44,355 bases of DNA from an uncultured Eubacteriales bacterium. GTDB lineage: Bacteria; Bacillota; Clostridia; Oscillospirales; Acutalibacteraceae. The position numbers and the translations under genes are program-made. Numbering within the stretch: the stretch's first letter is position 1; each line of letters starts with the position of its first letter. The stretch is taken from positions 1 to 44,355 of the forward strand of contig OMZU01000022.1 of assembly GCA_900315605.1 (NCBI GenBank), read 5' to 3'. Shown here one piece after another: positions 11,785-20,000 of the stretch. The notes under the pieces were generated by a model. That model was not told the DNA's origin and did not search any database. It saw only the letters and a list, made by a program, of their open reading frames with translations.

Positions 11785-12705
11785 ATGACAGAATACTTAT
11801 CGGAAGGAAAGCTTATCTACCGCAGGGAAAACAACCTTATAATAAATTCTCCCTCGCTGCTTTGCGAGGCATGGCGCAACGGCACCGTCCTTGAGGCAAG
11901 GGCAAGCCTGTGCGACGCGCAGCACAATCTGATCGTTGACCTGGGTGCGATGAAAGGAATCATCCCGCGCGAGGAGGGCGCGATCGGGATACGCGAGGGA
12001 GCGGTACGTGACATCGCTGTGATCTCGCGCGTAAACCGCCCGGTGTGCTTTGTCGTCACCGAAATCAAAACCGACCCCAACGGCAACGAATATGCAGTTT
12101 TGTCCAGAGAAAAGGCTCAGCGAAAATGCCTTGACAACTACATATCAACGCTCGTCCCCGGCGACATTGTAAACGCGCGCGTGACCCGGCTCGAAAGCTT
12201 CGGCGCGTTTGTCGATATCGGTTGCGGAATTATCGCGCTGCTGCCGATCGACGCGATCTCTGTTTCAAGGATAGAGCACCCAAAGGAGAGGTTTTCCGAG
12301 GGAATGGACATTCGCGCGGTGATCCGTTCGATCGAAAACGGAAGGATCAACCTCAGCCACAAGGAACTTTTGGGAACCTGGGAGCAAAACGCTGCGGCAT
12401 TTTCTCCGGGCGAGACGGTGTCGGGGATCATTCGCAGCGTGGAAAGCTACGGCGCGTTTGTCGAGCTGAGCCCCAACCTTGCCGGGCTTGCAGAAATAAA
12501 GGAGGGAGTGCGCGCAGGCGAAAGGGCAAGCGTTTATATCAAGAGCATTATTCCCGAAAAAATGAAAATAAAGCTTATTATCATCGACTCGTTTGAATAT
12601 CGCTATCACCCACAAAAGCCAAAATATTTTTTCACCGGCAGCCACATCGACAGCTTTCTTTATTCGCCGAAGGACTGCCAAAAAAGAATAGAAACGGTGT
12701 TTTAA
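11785..12705 (+). CDS. S1-domain RNA-binding protein (RpsA-like)
   Basis: A 306-aa protein with two clear OB-fold S1 domains (about residues 126-195 with VTRLESFGAFVDIGCGIIAL, and 209-270 with IRSVESYGAFVEL). The first ~120 residues look like a diverged S1-like part (LGAMKGIIPREE). The length is near the short S1 homologues of Clostridia rather than the six-domain E. coli S1. A role in translation or RNA binding in the cytoplasm is inferred. The RBS GGAGG sits 6 bases before the ATG. A TATAAT at 11764-11769 could be its -10, but no good -35 is seen. Confidence 0.85.
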   Translation: MTEYLSEGKLIYRRENNLIINSPSLLCEAWRNGTVLEARASLCDAQHNLIVDLGAMKGIIPREEGAIGIREGAVRDIAVISRVNRPVCFVVTEIKTDPNGNEYAVLSREKAQRKCLDNYISTLVPGDIVNARVTRLESFGAFVDIGCGIIALLPIDAISVSRIEHPKERFSEGMDIRAVIRSIENGRINLSHKELLGTWEQNAAAFSPGETVSGIIRSVESYGAFVELSPNLAGLAEIKEGVRAGERASVYIKSIIPEKMKIKLIIIDSFEYRYHPQKPKYFFTGSHIDSFLYSPKDCQKRIETVF

Positions 12706-12710
12706 TAATT

Positions 12711-12725
12711 ATTCTATAATAGAAT
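12711..12725. promoter_or_regulatory. Perfect 7-1-7 palindrome upstream of the rmuC promoter
   Basis: ATTCTAT-A-ATAGAAT, a perfect 7-1-7 inverted repeat, lies 16 bases before the -35 of the rmuC promoter. Copies occur at 31107-31121 (perfect) and 31282-31296 (one mismatch). The geometry resembles Fur/PerR-family operators, but no cognate regulator is in the window. It is A/T-rich with no T-run, so a terminator is unlikely. Confidence 0.4.
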
Positions 12726-12741
12726 TATATATCAAACACAA

Positions 12742-12770
12742 TTGACACGCGCCGCCTCAAATGGTATTAT
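12742..12770 (+). promoter_or_regulatory. Consensus sigma-A promoter of rmuC
   Basis: TTGACA at 12742-12747, exactly 17 bases, then TATTAT at 12765-12770. The expected start of transcription is near 12777. This lies downstream of the ATG at 12761 and so rules that codon out as the rmuC start. Confidence 0.8.
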
Positions 12771-12785
12771 ATTTTTGTATCAAAA

Positions 12786-12808
12786 AAGGGGATCAAAAAA
12801 ATCCCCTT
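12786..12808 (+). promoter_or_regulatory. Inverted repeat in the rmuC leader
   Basis: AAGGGGAT and ATCCCCTT form a perfect 8-bp stem with a 7-base loop, beginning about 10 bases after the predicted transcription start. The same CCCC (12803-12806) can instead pair with GGGG (12816-12819) at the RBS, so two exclusive folds are possible. There is no T-run, so it is not a classical terminator. Confidence 0.4.
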
Positions 12809-12826
12809 GGAATATGGGGTGGAAAA

Positions 12827-14101
12827 ATGAGCGTTGCCGTTCAGATAATTTTAATAATCCTTGTCTCGCTTTCGCTTTTGGTCAGCATCATAGCCATGGC
12901 TATGATCTCTTCAAAAAGCAAAAGCCAAAGCGTTGAAGCCGAGCAGCTCAAATCTGAGCTTGTCTCTGCGATGAGCAATGAGCTTGCCGCTCAAAACAGC
13001 TCTCTGCGCAGTGAGCTTGCGGTGCAGACCCAAAACTCGATCATGACAATGGGCGAGATGCTCAGCACAAACCAGCAGAGCTTTTCTCAGAACCAAAACG
13101 ACAAGATGACCCAGCTGGAAAACAGGATAAAGACCTTTTCGCTCGAAAACGAGCAAAAGCTGGAGAACATCAGACAGTCCGTGGAAAAGCGGCTTGAATA
13201 TCTTCAGAGCGACAACAACCGCAGGCTTGAAGAAATGCGCTCAACCGTTGACGAAAAGCTGCAAAAAACGCTGGAAGAAAAAATGAACCAAAGCTTCTCG
13301 CTTGTCAACGAGCGTTTGGAGCAGGTCTACAAGGGCTTGGGCGAGATGCAAAACCTTGCGGTCGGAGTAGGCGACCTCAAAAAAGTCCTCTCAAACGTCA
13401 AGACAAGGGGTATAGTCGGCGAGATCCAGCTCGGCGCGATCCTCTCCGAGATCTTGTCGCCCGAGCAGTATGACGAGAACATCGCAACCAAAAAGGGTTC
13501 AAAAAATGTTGTCGAATATGCCATCAAGCTGCCTGCCGAGGAAGACGGCTTTATATATCTTCCGATCGACTCAAAATTCCCCGGCGACACCTACGCCGCG
13601 CTCAGAGACGCTGTTGACGAGGGCGACAAGGCAAAGATCGACGCGGCGGCAAAAACGCTTTTGACCACGATCAAAAACGAGGCGAAGGATATCCGCGACA
13701 AATATATCGATCCGCCAAACACCACGGAATTTGCGATCATGTTCCTGCCGTTCGAGGGCTTGTACAGCGAGGTCGTCAACCGCGGAATGGTTGAGCAGCT
13801 CCAGCGCGACTACAAGGTGAACATAGCAGGCCCCAGCACAATGGCTGCGTTGCTCAATTCGCTGCAAATGGGCTTCAAAACCCTTGCTGTGCAAAAGCGC
13901 AGCGCAGAGGTTTGGGAGGTTCTCGGCGGCGTCAAGCAGGAATTTGACAAGTTTAACGACGTTCTCGTTGCGACCCAGCAAAGGCTTGACCAGGCAAACA
14001 AGGAGCTTGACAAGCTGGTTGGTGTGCGCACCCGTCAGATCCAGCGCAAGCTCAAAAACATCCAGTCGCCCAACGCGCTGCCCGAGTCGTTGGACGAGTA
14101 A
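12827..14101 (+). CDS. rmuC: DNA recombination protein RmuC
   Basis: RmuC family, implicated in limiting recombination at inverted repeats in E. coli and containing a nuclease-like core. I take the ATG at 12827, not an in-frame ATG at 12761 that precedes the transcription start; GGGGTGG lies just before it. The protein is 424 aa. An N-terminal membrane segment (VQIILIILVSLSLLVSIIAM) is followed by a long coiled coil (about residues 30-180, rich in E/K/Q/N) and the RmuC domain (about 190-400, with TRGIVGEIQLGAILSEIL and LPIDSKFPGDTY). No operon partner is evident, and an inverted repeat in its leader is listed separately. Confidence 0.9.
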   Translation: MSVAVQIILIILVSLSLLVSIIAMAMISSKSKSQSVEAEQLKSELVSAMSNELAAQNSSLRSELAVQTQNSIMTMGEMLSTNQQSFSQNQNDKMTQLENRIKTFSLENEQKLENIRQSVEKRLEYLQSDNNRRLEEMRSTVDEKLQKTLEEKMNQSFSLVNERLEQVYKGLGEMQNLAVGVGDLKKVLSNVKTRGIVGEIQLGAILSEILSPEQYDENIATKKGSKNVVEYAIKLPAEEDGFIYLPIDSKFPGDTYAALRDAVDEGDKAKIDAAAKTLLTTIKNEAKDIRDKYIDPPNTTEFAIMFLPFEGLYSEVVNRGMVEQLQRDYKVNIAGPSTMAALLNSLQMGFKTLAVQKRSAEVWEVLGGVKQEFDKFNDVLVATQQRLDQANKELDKLVGVRTRQIQRKLKNIQSPNALPESLDE

Positions 14102-14177
14102 TAATATTCAAGGCAATACCGCATAATTCAGGTGTGCGGATTGCGTAGCAAGATTTTTCGTCAGGTTGGACAAAAAA

Positions 14178-14217
14178 TTGAGGTAAGGCTGACGCCTTGC
14201 CGAGACTTTTGCCTCAA
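14178..14217 (-). repeat. Nested hairpin in the non-coding part of the IR unit
   Basis: TTGAGG (14178-14183) pairs with CCTCAA (14212-14217) around an inner AAGGC-TGAC-GCCTT hairpin. It lies between the sigma-gene terminator and the left inverted repeat. Function unknown; it may be an element end structure. Confidence 0.4.
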
Positions 14218-14224
14218 CAAAACA

Positions 14225-14255
14225 AGCGGCGCAGCCAATCAAAGGCTGCGCCGCT
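14225..14255 (-). terminator. Terminator of the minus-strand sigma-like gene pair
   Basis: A perfect 12-bp stem (AGCGGCGCAGCC with GGCTGCGCCGCT, loop of 7). On the minus strand it is followed by TTGTTTTGTTG. It lies 28 bases after the stop of the sigma-like gene. Confidence 0.75.
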
Positions 14256-14283
14256 AACTATTGTTATGAGAACTGCTCTCCGT

Positions 14284-14577
14284 CTAAAAATAAGATGCTA
14301 TGTTTTTTAGCTTGCGCTTTGCTACAGTCAGATGACGTGAAACGGTGCTTTCGTCAAGTCCAAGCTCCTTTGCAACCTCGCGCTGAGTTTTGTCCTTTAA
14401 AAAATGCTCGGTAACGCACTGCTGCTGTCGGGGCGTGAGCTCGCGCCGTATCGCCGCAAACAAAATATGCTTCATCTTTTCAATTTCCGCTTTGTTTGTA
14501 TTGTTAGCGAACGAGTAGCGGTCAAACAAAAGGAAATCCGTGTTTACGTCGTCAAAATGAACCTGCTTTGTTTTCAT
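14284..14577 (-). CDS. Small sigma-70 region-4-like transcription factor
   Basis: A 97-aa protein taken from the ATG at 14577 (MKTKQVHF), which overlaps the stop of the upstream ORF as ATGA; the longer in-frame extension to 14628 would lie within that neighbour. The C-terminal half (about residues 45-92) is a helix-turn-helix of sigma-70 region 4 type (LTPRQQQCVTEHFLKDKTQREVAKELGLDESTVSRHL). No region 2 is present, so it would need a partner to bind core polymerase and a -10, or acts as a plain DNA-binding regulator. Translational coupling with the upstream small gene suggests a joint function. Confidence 0.8.
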   Translation of the reverse strand: MKTKQVHFDDVNTDFLLFDRYSFANNTNKAEIEKMKHILFAAIRRELTPRQQQCVTEHFLKDKTQREVAKELGLDESTVSRHLTVAKRKLKNIASYF

Positions 14578-14783
14578 CAGGCAACACCTCTGAACCTGTC
14601 CATAAGGTGATTGGCTGTATCCATACACTCATGATAACAGACTCTGTAAGCGGAGATCTTGGCGTCTAGCTCCTTCTTTTTCGAGAACGACGCGCCGCGG
14701 CGCAGCTTTTTCAGTCTGTCAATAACGAGAGCAAATTTCTCTGCCTCTGAATAATACTCGTTTGACCATGTACAGTAATTCAT
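14577..14783 (-). CDS. Small hypothetical protein coupled to the sigma-like gene
   Basis: A 68-aa charged, probably helical protein (MNYCTWSNEYYSEAEKFALV, then a K/R-rich centre and two Cys/His positions near YRVCYHECMD). Family not recognised. Its stop overlaps the ATG of the sigma-like gene by four bases (ATGA), which supports both being real and co-translated. The RBS is weak (AAGGCAGG). It may supply the missing sigma region or act as a regulator of the sigma-like protein; both are guesses. Confidence 0.6.
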   Translation of the reverse strand: MNYCTWSNEYYSEAEKFALVIDRLKKLRRGASFSKKKELDAKISAYRVCYHECMDTANHLMDRFRGVA

Positions 14784-14979
14784 TTTTCAACCTGCCTTTA
14801 CTTTATTCTTTGGGAGCGTCTGATACCGAATAATTTGGGCATCCGCCCTTAATTGTGCGGTGTTGCCTTAAAACGCTTCCGTTGATTTGTGCTTCTTAAT
14901 CCATTCATTAACAGCTGTTCGGCAGCTTGTCCGGGGCGTATACTTTTTATCTGAAAGTACGACAAATTGCCTATCTAAT

Positions 14980-15008
14980 ATTATATCGTACAAATGTTTG
15001 AATTTCAA
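14980..15008 (-). promoter_or_regulatory. Minus-strand promoter feeding the sigma-like gene pair
   Basis: On the minus strand, TTGAAA (15003-15008), exactly 17 bases, and TATAAT (14980-14985). Transcription would start near 14973 and enter the inverted-repeat unit from outside, with a leader of about 190 bases before the ATG at 14783. Confidence 0.65.
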
Positions 15009-15059
15009 GATAAATTGTGAAAAAAAATAACAGTTTTCGAGCATTGTCCCATTGTCAGG

Positions 15060-15341
15060 ACTTTTACTCCGAGAAGAAACGTTTTTTAAGGATCAAACGT
15101 TAAATGCCCGACAATGCCTTGATAAGGAAATTACGTTTTAATAAAATAGGAGATTTATACGGAAAATCTTTTAACAACGCCGTGCCGTTAGGCACTTTTA
15201 ATCCGAGCAGAAGCGTTTTTTTAGAATCAAACGTTAAATGCCCGACAATGCCTTGATTTGGAAATTGCGTTTTTATTAAACATTATTATTTCGTTTTTAC
15301 TAAACACTAAATTCAAACCGAAAATCCTTTGACAACGCCGC
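15060..15341. repeat. Two direct copies of a ~120-150 bp dispersed repeat
   Basis: Copy 1 is about 15060-15180 and copy 2 about 15194-15341. Both run ACTTTTA-TCCGAG-AGAA-CGTTTTTT, then TCAAACGTTAAATGCCCGAC, AATGCCTTGAT, a GGAAATT-CGTTTT segment, CGGAAAATC or CCGAAAATC, and end in ACAACGCC. Copy 2 has an AT-rich insertion. A third partial copy (TCAAACGTTGATTGCCCGAC, then AATG) lies at 23311-23334. No protein is encoded. With 14870-15059 this fills most of a gene-free stretch. Confidence 0.65.
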
Positions 15342-15538
15342 TGAACACCATTATATATGCGCAAAACGGCACTTTTGCCAAAAAACATTTTTGTACTATT
15401 TGCTATTCTAAAATTGCTCAGCGGAATTAAAAAGTTTAAATTTAAAATTATCAAAAAAATGTTGCACAAATTTAACATTAAAATTCTGTGCAAATTGTTA
15501 TTTCGCCTGTTTAGAAATCCAAAATGCCCCATTCTCGC
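15342..15538. other. AT-rich stretch without a recognised gene
   Basis: Between the dispersed repeat and the promoter at 15539 the sequence is AT-rich. It holds only short unsupported frames with no RBS. Nothing else was recognised. Confidence 0.5.
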
Positions 15539-15567
15539 TTGAAAAATTGCCCCAAAAAAGGTATAAT
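15539..15567 (+). promoter_or_regulatory. Strong promoter upstream of a candidate small RNA
   Basis: TTGAAA at 15539-15544, exactly 17 bases, and TATAAT at 15562-15567. No convincing reading frame with a start codon follows before the hairpin at 15661. Confidence 0.7.
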
Positions 15568-15573
15568 TAACAT

Positions 15574-15687
15574 CAAGAAAACTACTTTTACGTAGTATTA
15601 TCAAGAAAAATGGAGGTTCATTTCGGAACATTCATTTTCATAAAACACACAATCGCGAAGCAGACCGTCTTATGGCGGTCTGTTTTG
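15574..15687 (+). ncRNA. Candidate small RNA upstream of degV
   Basis: The interval runs from the expected start site of the promoter at 15539-15567 to a hairpin with TTTT at 15661-15686, about 114 bases. It contains a hairpin ACTAC-TTTTAC-GTAGT and an exposed GGAGG (15612-15616) with no suitable start codon after it. It may be a free small RNA or a terminated leader; degV has its own promoter after it. No known RNA family was recognised. Confidence 0.4.
15661..15686 (+). terminator. Hairpin terminator after the candidate small RNA
   Basis: CAGACCG and CGGTCTG form a 7-bp stem with an 8-base loop, followed directly by TTTTG. The T-run is short, so termination is probable rather than certain. 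Confidence 0.55.
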
Positions 15688-15718
15688 CGTCATTTGGGTG
15701 CAATAATGCACAAAGGTA

Positions 15719-15747
15719 TTGCAAGTTTGTATCAAAGCTGTTATAAT
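15719..15747 (+). promoter_or_regulatory. Promoter of degV
   Basis: TTGCAA at 15719-15724, 17 bases, TATAAT at 15742-15747, about 45 bases before the degV start codon. Confidence 0.7.
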
Positions 15748-15791
15748 AATAGCGCACAAGATTTGTGCAAATCACAAAACGGAGAGAGCTT

Positions 15792-16637
15792 ATGAAGGTA
15801 AAAATCATTTCAGACAGCACCTGCGATCTTTCAAAGGAGCTTATTGAAAAATTCGATATCCAAATCATCCCCCTATACGTCAAGCTGGGCGACAAGACCC
15901 TCAAAGACGGCGTCGAGGTAACTCCAGACGATATCTACAGCTATGTTGAAGCAAAAGGCGAGCTGCCCACAACCTCTGCGCCAAACCTCGACGACTTTAC
16001 CTCGGTGTTTGGCGAATGGACGTCAAAGGGCTACGCTGTTGTCCACATCAACATCAGCGGCGACTTTTCCAGCTCATACCAAAACGCCTGTGTAGCGGCG
16101 TGCGAGGTGGGCAACGTTTATGTTGTTGATTCGCGCAACCTCTCAACAGGTCAGGGACTGGTCGTTCTTCACGCTGCTGCGCTTGCCCGCGACGGAGCGT
16201 CGCCCGAGGCGATCAAGCAAAGCTGCGACGACTTGGTTTCAAGAGTAGAGGCAAGCTTTGTTGTTGACAGCATTGACTATCTCTACAAGGGCGGCAGATG
16301 CTCGGCGGTTGCCGCGCTGGGCGCAAACCTGCTCAGGCTAAAGCCCTGCATCGAAGTCATAGACGGCAAGATGACTTCATCCAAAAAATATCGCGGCAGC
16401 ATCGAAAAGGTTATAATGAACTACGTCACCGACCGCCTGAGCAACCGCGACGACATTGTCTTTGAACGTATATTTATCACTCACACCAAGATCGACCCCA
16501 AAACCGTTAAAGAGGTCGAAAAGCTTATCAAAAAGCTCTGCCCTCAGTTTGAAAATATAACAGAGACAGTTGCCGGCTGCACCGTTACCTCTCACTGCGG
16601 TCCCAAAACCCTCGGCGTGCTTTTTATAAGAAAATAA
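15792..16637 (+). CDS. DegV family fatty-acid-binding protein
   Basis: 281 aa, the usual DegV length. DegV/FakB proteins bind a fatty acid for the kinase FakA and so feed exogenous fatty acids into phospholipids; I infer that role from the family. The start is the ATG at 15792 (MKVKIISDSTCDL) behind GGAGAG; an upstream in-frame ATG at 15765 has no RBS. Family features are the SDSTCDLS start, the LPTTSAPN loop and GGRCSAVAALGANLLRLKP. No fakA or second DegV gene is nearby. It is a single-gene unit with its own promoter and terminator. Confidence 0.92.
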   Translation: MKVKIISDSTCDLSKELIEKFDIQIIPLYVKLGDKTLKDGVEVTPDDIYSYVEAKGELPTTSAPNLDDFTSVFGEWTSKGYAVVHINISGDFSSSYQNACVAACEVGNVYVVDSRNLSTGQGLVVLHAAALARDGASPEAIKQSCDDLVSRVEASFVVDSIDYLYKGGRCSAVAALGANLLRLKPCIEVIDGKMTSSKKYRGSIEKVIMNYVTDRLSNRDDIVFERIFITHTKIDPKTVKEVEKLIKKLCPQFENITETVAGCTVTSHCGPKTLGVLFIRK

Positions 16638-16666
16638 TAAACACAATATACAGTGTGATACCCCGC

Positions 16667-16691
16667 GCGGCGCAAGCCGCCTTCTTTTTTT
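16667..16691 (+). terminator. Terminator of degV
   Basis: GCGGC-GCAA-GCCGC, a short GC stem with a GNRA tetraloop, followed by CTTCTTTTTTT. Confidence 0.75.
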
Positions 16692-16950
16692 GCTGAAAGG
16701 GTAGAAAACGGCAATATTATATGCTGTATTGTGCTAAAGCGGTGGTGTGTTGAAGCTAACAAAATATGACAATTTTGCTACATATCTGCCTGTATTATTA
16801 AAGAAATGTAATCGTTTGTTAAAAAACCACAGTTTTTTTGGGCACACTGCTCAAATAATCCACAGTAAATTTGTATAGGTTAAACAATTGTATGGCATAT
16901 ATGTATGTTTTTGTCGAAGAAAAGTGTTTATTTTTATGAAAAATATTATC

Positions 16951-16995
16951 ATAATTTCTAATCAGGAATTATGATTCTATATATTGTGGTATAAT
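16951..16995 (+). promoter_or_regulatory. Pilus operon promoter with overlapping palindrome
   Basis: TGGTATAAT (TATAAT at 16990-16995) is an extended -10; the -35 position (16967-16972) is poor. An inverted repeat ATAATTTC-N6-GGAATTAT at 16951-16972 covers that -35 and could be an operator. The remainder of the 460-base gap 16638-17097 is the degV terminator and AT-rich sequence. Confidence 0.5.
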
Positions 16996-17097
16996 TATGG
17001 CAATTGGACAAAATGTGTGGGCGCAATAATACAACAACAAATGGATTATGCGCACTACGGGGTTTTGAACAAAATATCTAAAGAAGGAGGAGAAAAT

Positions 17098-20000
17098 TTG
17101 CTACGCAAAAGAAAAAAAGGCAGTCATTACAAGAGCAGTCATTTTAAGGGCAAGATCACAGCCTCGGTTCTCGCTGCTGTGATCGCGGTTTCAAGCGCAG
17201 TCCCGCTGATGGGCACAGCCATCGCGGCAAGCGACGAAAGCGAAGCTGTCGGAGTAGAGCTTGAGACAGAAGAGCTCGGAGCGGAAGCAGGCGACGAAGA
17301 GGTTGCCGCAGAAGCTGACGACGAAGAGGTTGCGGCTGATTCTGACGATGAAGAAGTCGGAGCCGAAGCGGATGACGATGCAGTTGGCGCCGGATCGTAC
17401 GACAGCGGTTCGGGAACAGAGGTTTCGTTCTCTAACGGTTCCAGCAATTATACCGCTCAGGTTAATCCGAACAACAACGACAACGGAACCGCTGCAAACG
17501 CACAGGGCATCTTCTGGGCAAAGGCTACTTATTTCGATTATCTCTCAGATACCGAAATGAACGACGGCTGGCTCAAGCCTATCCAAGCAGGTACAAATAA
17601 TTTCAACGGCTCGTATGACGAGTGGTTCCCGTTTTACGGCTTTAACCGCGATATTGTTAAGCCGATGGTCGTAAATTCAAATTGGTCACGGCCTCTGTAT
17701 TTTGGTAACTTCTGTAACACAAGCGGTTCTTATGGTGATTCTAGATACCCGCATCATCAAACAGGAGCGATTACCGGTTCTCTTACAACCTCCAACAGTT
17801 GGTCGACAGCGACGAGCAGTTATTATTCGCCTAACTTTAACTATCAGGCAAACAACTCAAATGCTGTTGCCGACTACAACACAAGCGTGCAGGACTTGAT
17901 GCGCTCAACGCTTGATGATACCGGAAGGCTCATGACCCCCGACGGTCAGGTTGCTCCCTACTTTGACGCTGAAAAGATGACTCAAAGCGGCTATGCAAGA
18001 GTAGTAAACAGCTCGTTCCCGTTCAGAATCACCGAACAAGGTTCAGGCCAGGCAGTATATGATTACTATCAGTTCGATTCAAAGAACGCAAGAGATAACG
18101 TATACTTCACCTGGAAGAACGAAAACGGAAACCCTGTTCCGGAGTATGTAAACTACGGAGCATATTCAACCTACGGTGTTAGGGACGGCTTGCAGTATTT
18201 TATGAACAATGGACAATCCGGTTACGGTATCTTCCCGTTCAACAACGCCTCAGGCAACTACAAGGGCAACAAGCCTAGCTCAAACGAGAATCTTAACTAT
18301 TGCTTCGGCATAAGGATCGACGTAAAGTTCCGCGTACCCGAAGGCGGTAAGTGGGGCAACGAGCCTGTAATGTTCAACTTCTCAGGCGACGACGACCTTT
18401 GGGTATACATCACAGATGATACCACAAAGAAATCTCACCTTGCGCTCGACATGGGCGGCGCGCATAAGGAGAGCACAGGTCGTATCGACTTTGCCACAAA
18501 GAAATCTATTGTTGACAAGGTTCAGTCCGGAAGCGGAAAAAGAACAGACGAAAGAGCCCTTGACACTATCTTCGCCGACAGCAACGGCTTCAAGTATGAC
18601 CATACCTACACAATGTCTGTGTTCTATATGGAACGCGGCTTGCTCGAAAGTAACTGCAAAATGTCATTCTCAATGATTCCCGGAGGAGATGATTTCAAGG
18701 TAACAGAGAAAATCAATGATACCAACGTCAACCCCGGAATCAAAGACGACGTCAAAAAGCTTGACGCGTTCAAGTTTACGCCGATGACCTATGACACGGA
18801 AGGCGGCTCCGGCGCGCAGGGTGTAAACGGCAGTGAATTTACTTACCATTCTCAGTCGGGCACTTCGACCCAAACAACCGCTGACGGAACGTTCAACCTC
18901 AAAAGCGGAGAGGACGCAGATTTTCACAAACAGATCGATATCGGCAAATATGTCGGTGTCACACAGACCAGGGTTGGCAGCAGTCTGCTAAAGTATACAA
19001 CAAAATGGTCGTATTGGGATAATGTATACGATCCCAATCACACCGAGAGCTTGGATGAAGGTACAAAAAACACCGAGAACACTGCTTTAGACCCTGCTAA
19101 AACAAAAAATATCCAACTCCTAAACCGCTCCGGCTCTAAGTATGATTACGCAGAGCTTCAGGTTGACTTTGAGAACACTCCAAAAACGGTTCCGGTTCAA
19201 ATCACCAAAACTCTTGCGAACGGTGTAAGTTCAGATGCTGAATTCCCGGCTAAAATCCGAATCAAGTTAGAAGACGACGGAAACGGTGGTCGTTGGCTCA
19301 CTCGCCCCTTGGAGTATACGTGCGATGGTAGAACATACACCCTCCAAAGTGACGGCTCTCTCAGTCAAAACTGTATGTTGAAAAAAGATAGAGTCCTGAC
19401 TTTTAACGGTATTCCGCAGGGAGCGATCCTTGAGGTAACCGAACAAAAGAAGTCCGGCTTCCAGTATCAGTCCGCGAGTGAAGATAACGACAATCTGCCC
19501 GGAAACGGAATATCTCCTTTGTCTGCCAACGAACTTGGCAATGATGACGACGGCGGTTTCACCATGGATACCAATTATACTGTAAAGGTTAAAATCGGTA
19601 ATAAGATGGACGAACCTCAGGGTGCAGTTATCAAAGCTAAAAAGAATCTAACATATAACATTGCTTCAAAGGTAACATTTAACAATACCTTGAATTGGAA
19701 TGATGTTTATGTTTACGCTGAAGATTCTGACGGCAATTCATTGTTTGGAGATTATGAAAGCAAAAAGCTTACAAACGATGGTTCCAATTTATATGTGGTT
19801 GAAATCCCTGTTGACGCAGTGTTCTTTGTATTCCATAATATAAATGAATCTACTGTTGATATTACTAACACTAATGAAACAGAAAGAACAATAACGCCAA
19901 CAACATACAACGGTTCAGCTTGGGAGGTCGAGTCGGATCCGGCTCCGTCAGTTACTTTTGTAAACACTTTCGATTGGGAAGAGGTTTATTTTTACGCAAT

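Larger units (their letters stand above)
14110..14869. mobile_element. Inverted-repeat-bounded unit with small sigma-like gene pair
   Basis: The ends AAGGCAATACCGCATAATT (14110-14128) and AATTGTGCGGTGTTGCCTT (14851-14869) are inverted repeats, 17 of 19 matching, and the similarity continues inward past an indel to ATCCGC. Each end carries a subterminal hairpin (CCGC with GCGG). Between them are two minus-strand genes, a terminator and a structured non-coding stretch. No transposase and no clear target duplication were found, so a non-autonomous (MITE-like) element is an inference from the ends. Confidence 0.5.

Noticed and set aside
12761-14101. Longer rmuC start at 12761
   Set aside because: The ATG lies inside the promoter spacer, upstream of the expected transcription start, with no RBS. 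The ATG at 12827 has GGGGTGG and fits.
14141-14151. TTGCGTAGCAA shared between the IR unit and the 35-nt repeats at 38627
   Set aside because: An 11-base match in two A/T-flanked hairpins can arise by chance; flanks do not align, so no common repeat family is claimed.
15227-15795. Several 60-130-residue open frames around the dispersed repeat and before degV
   Set aside because: None has an RBS or a protein-like sequence, several overlap repeats or promoters, and frames on both strands are equally open.
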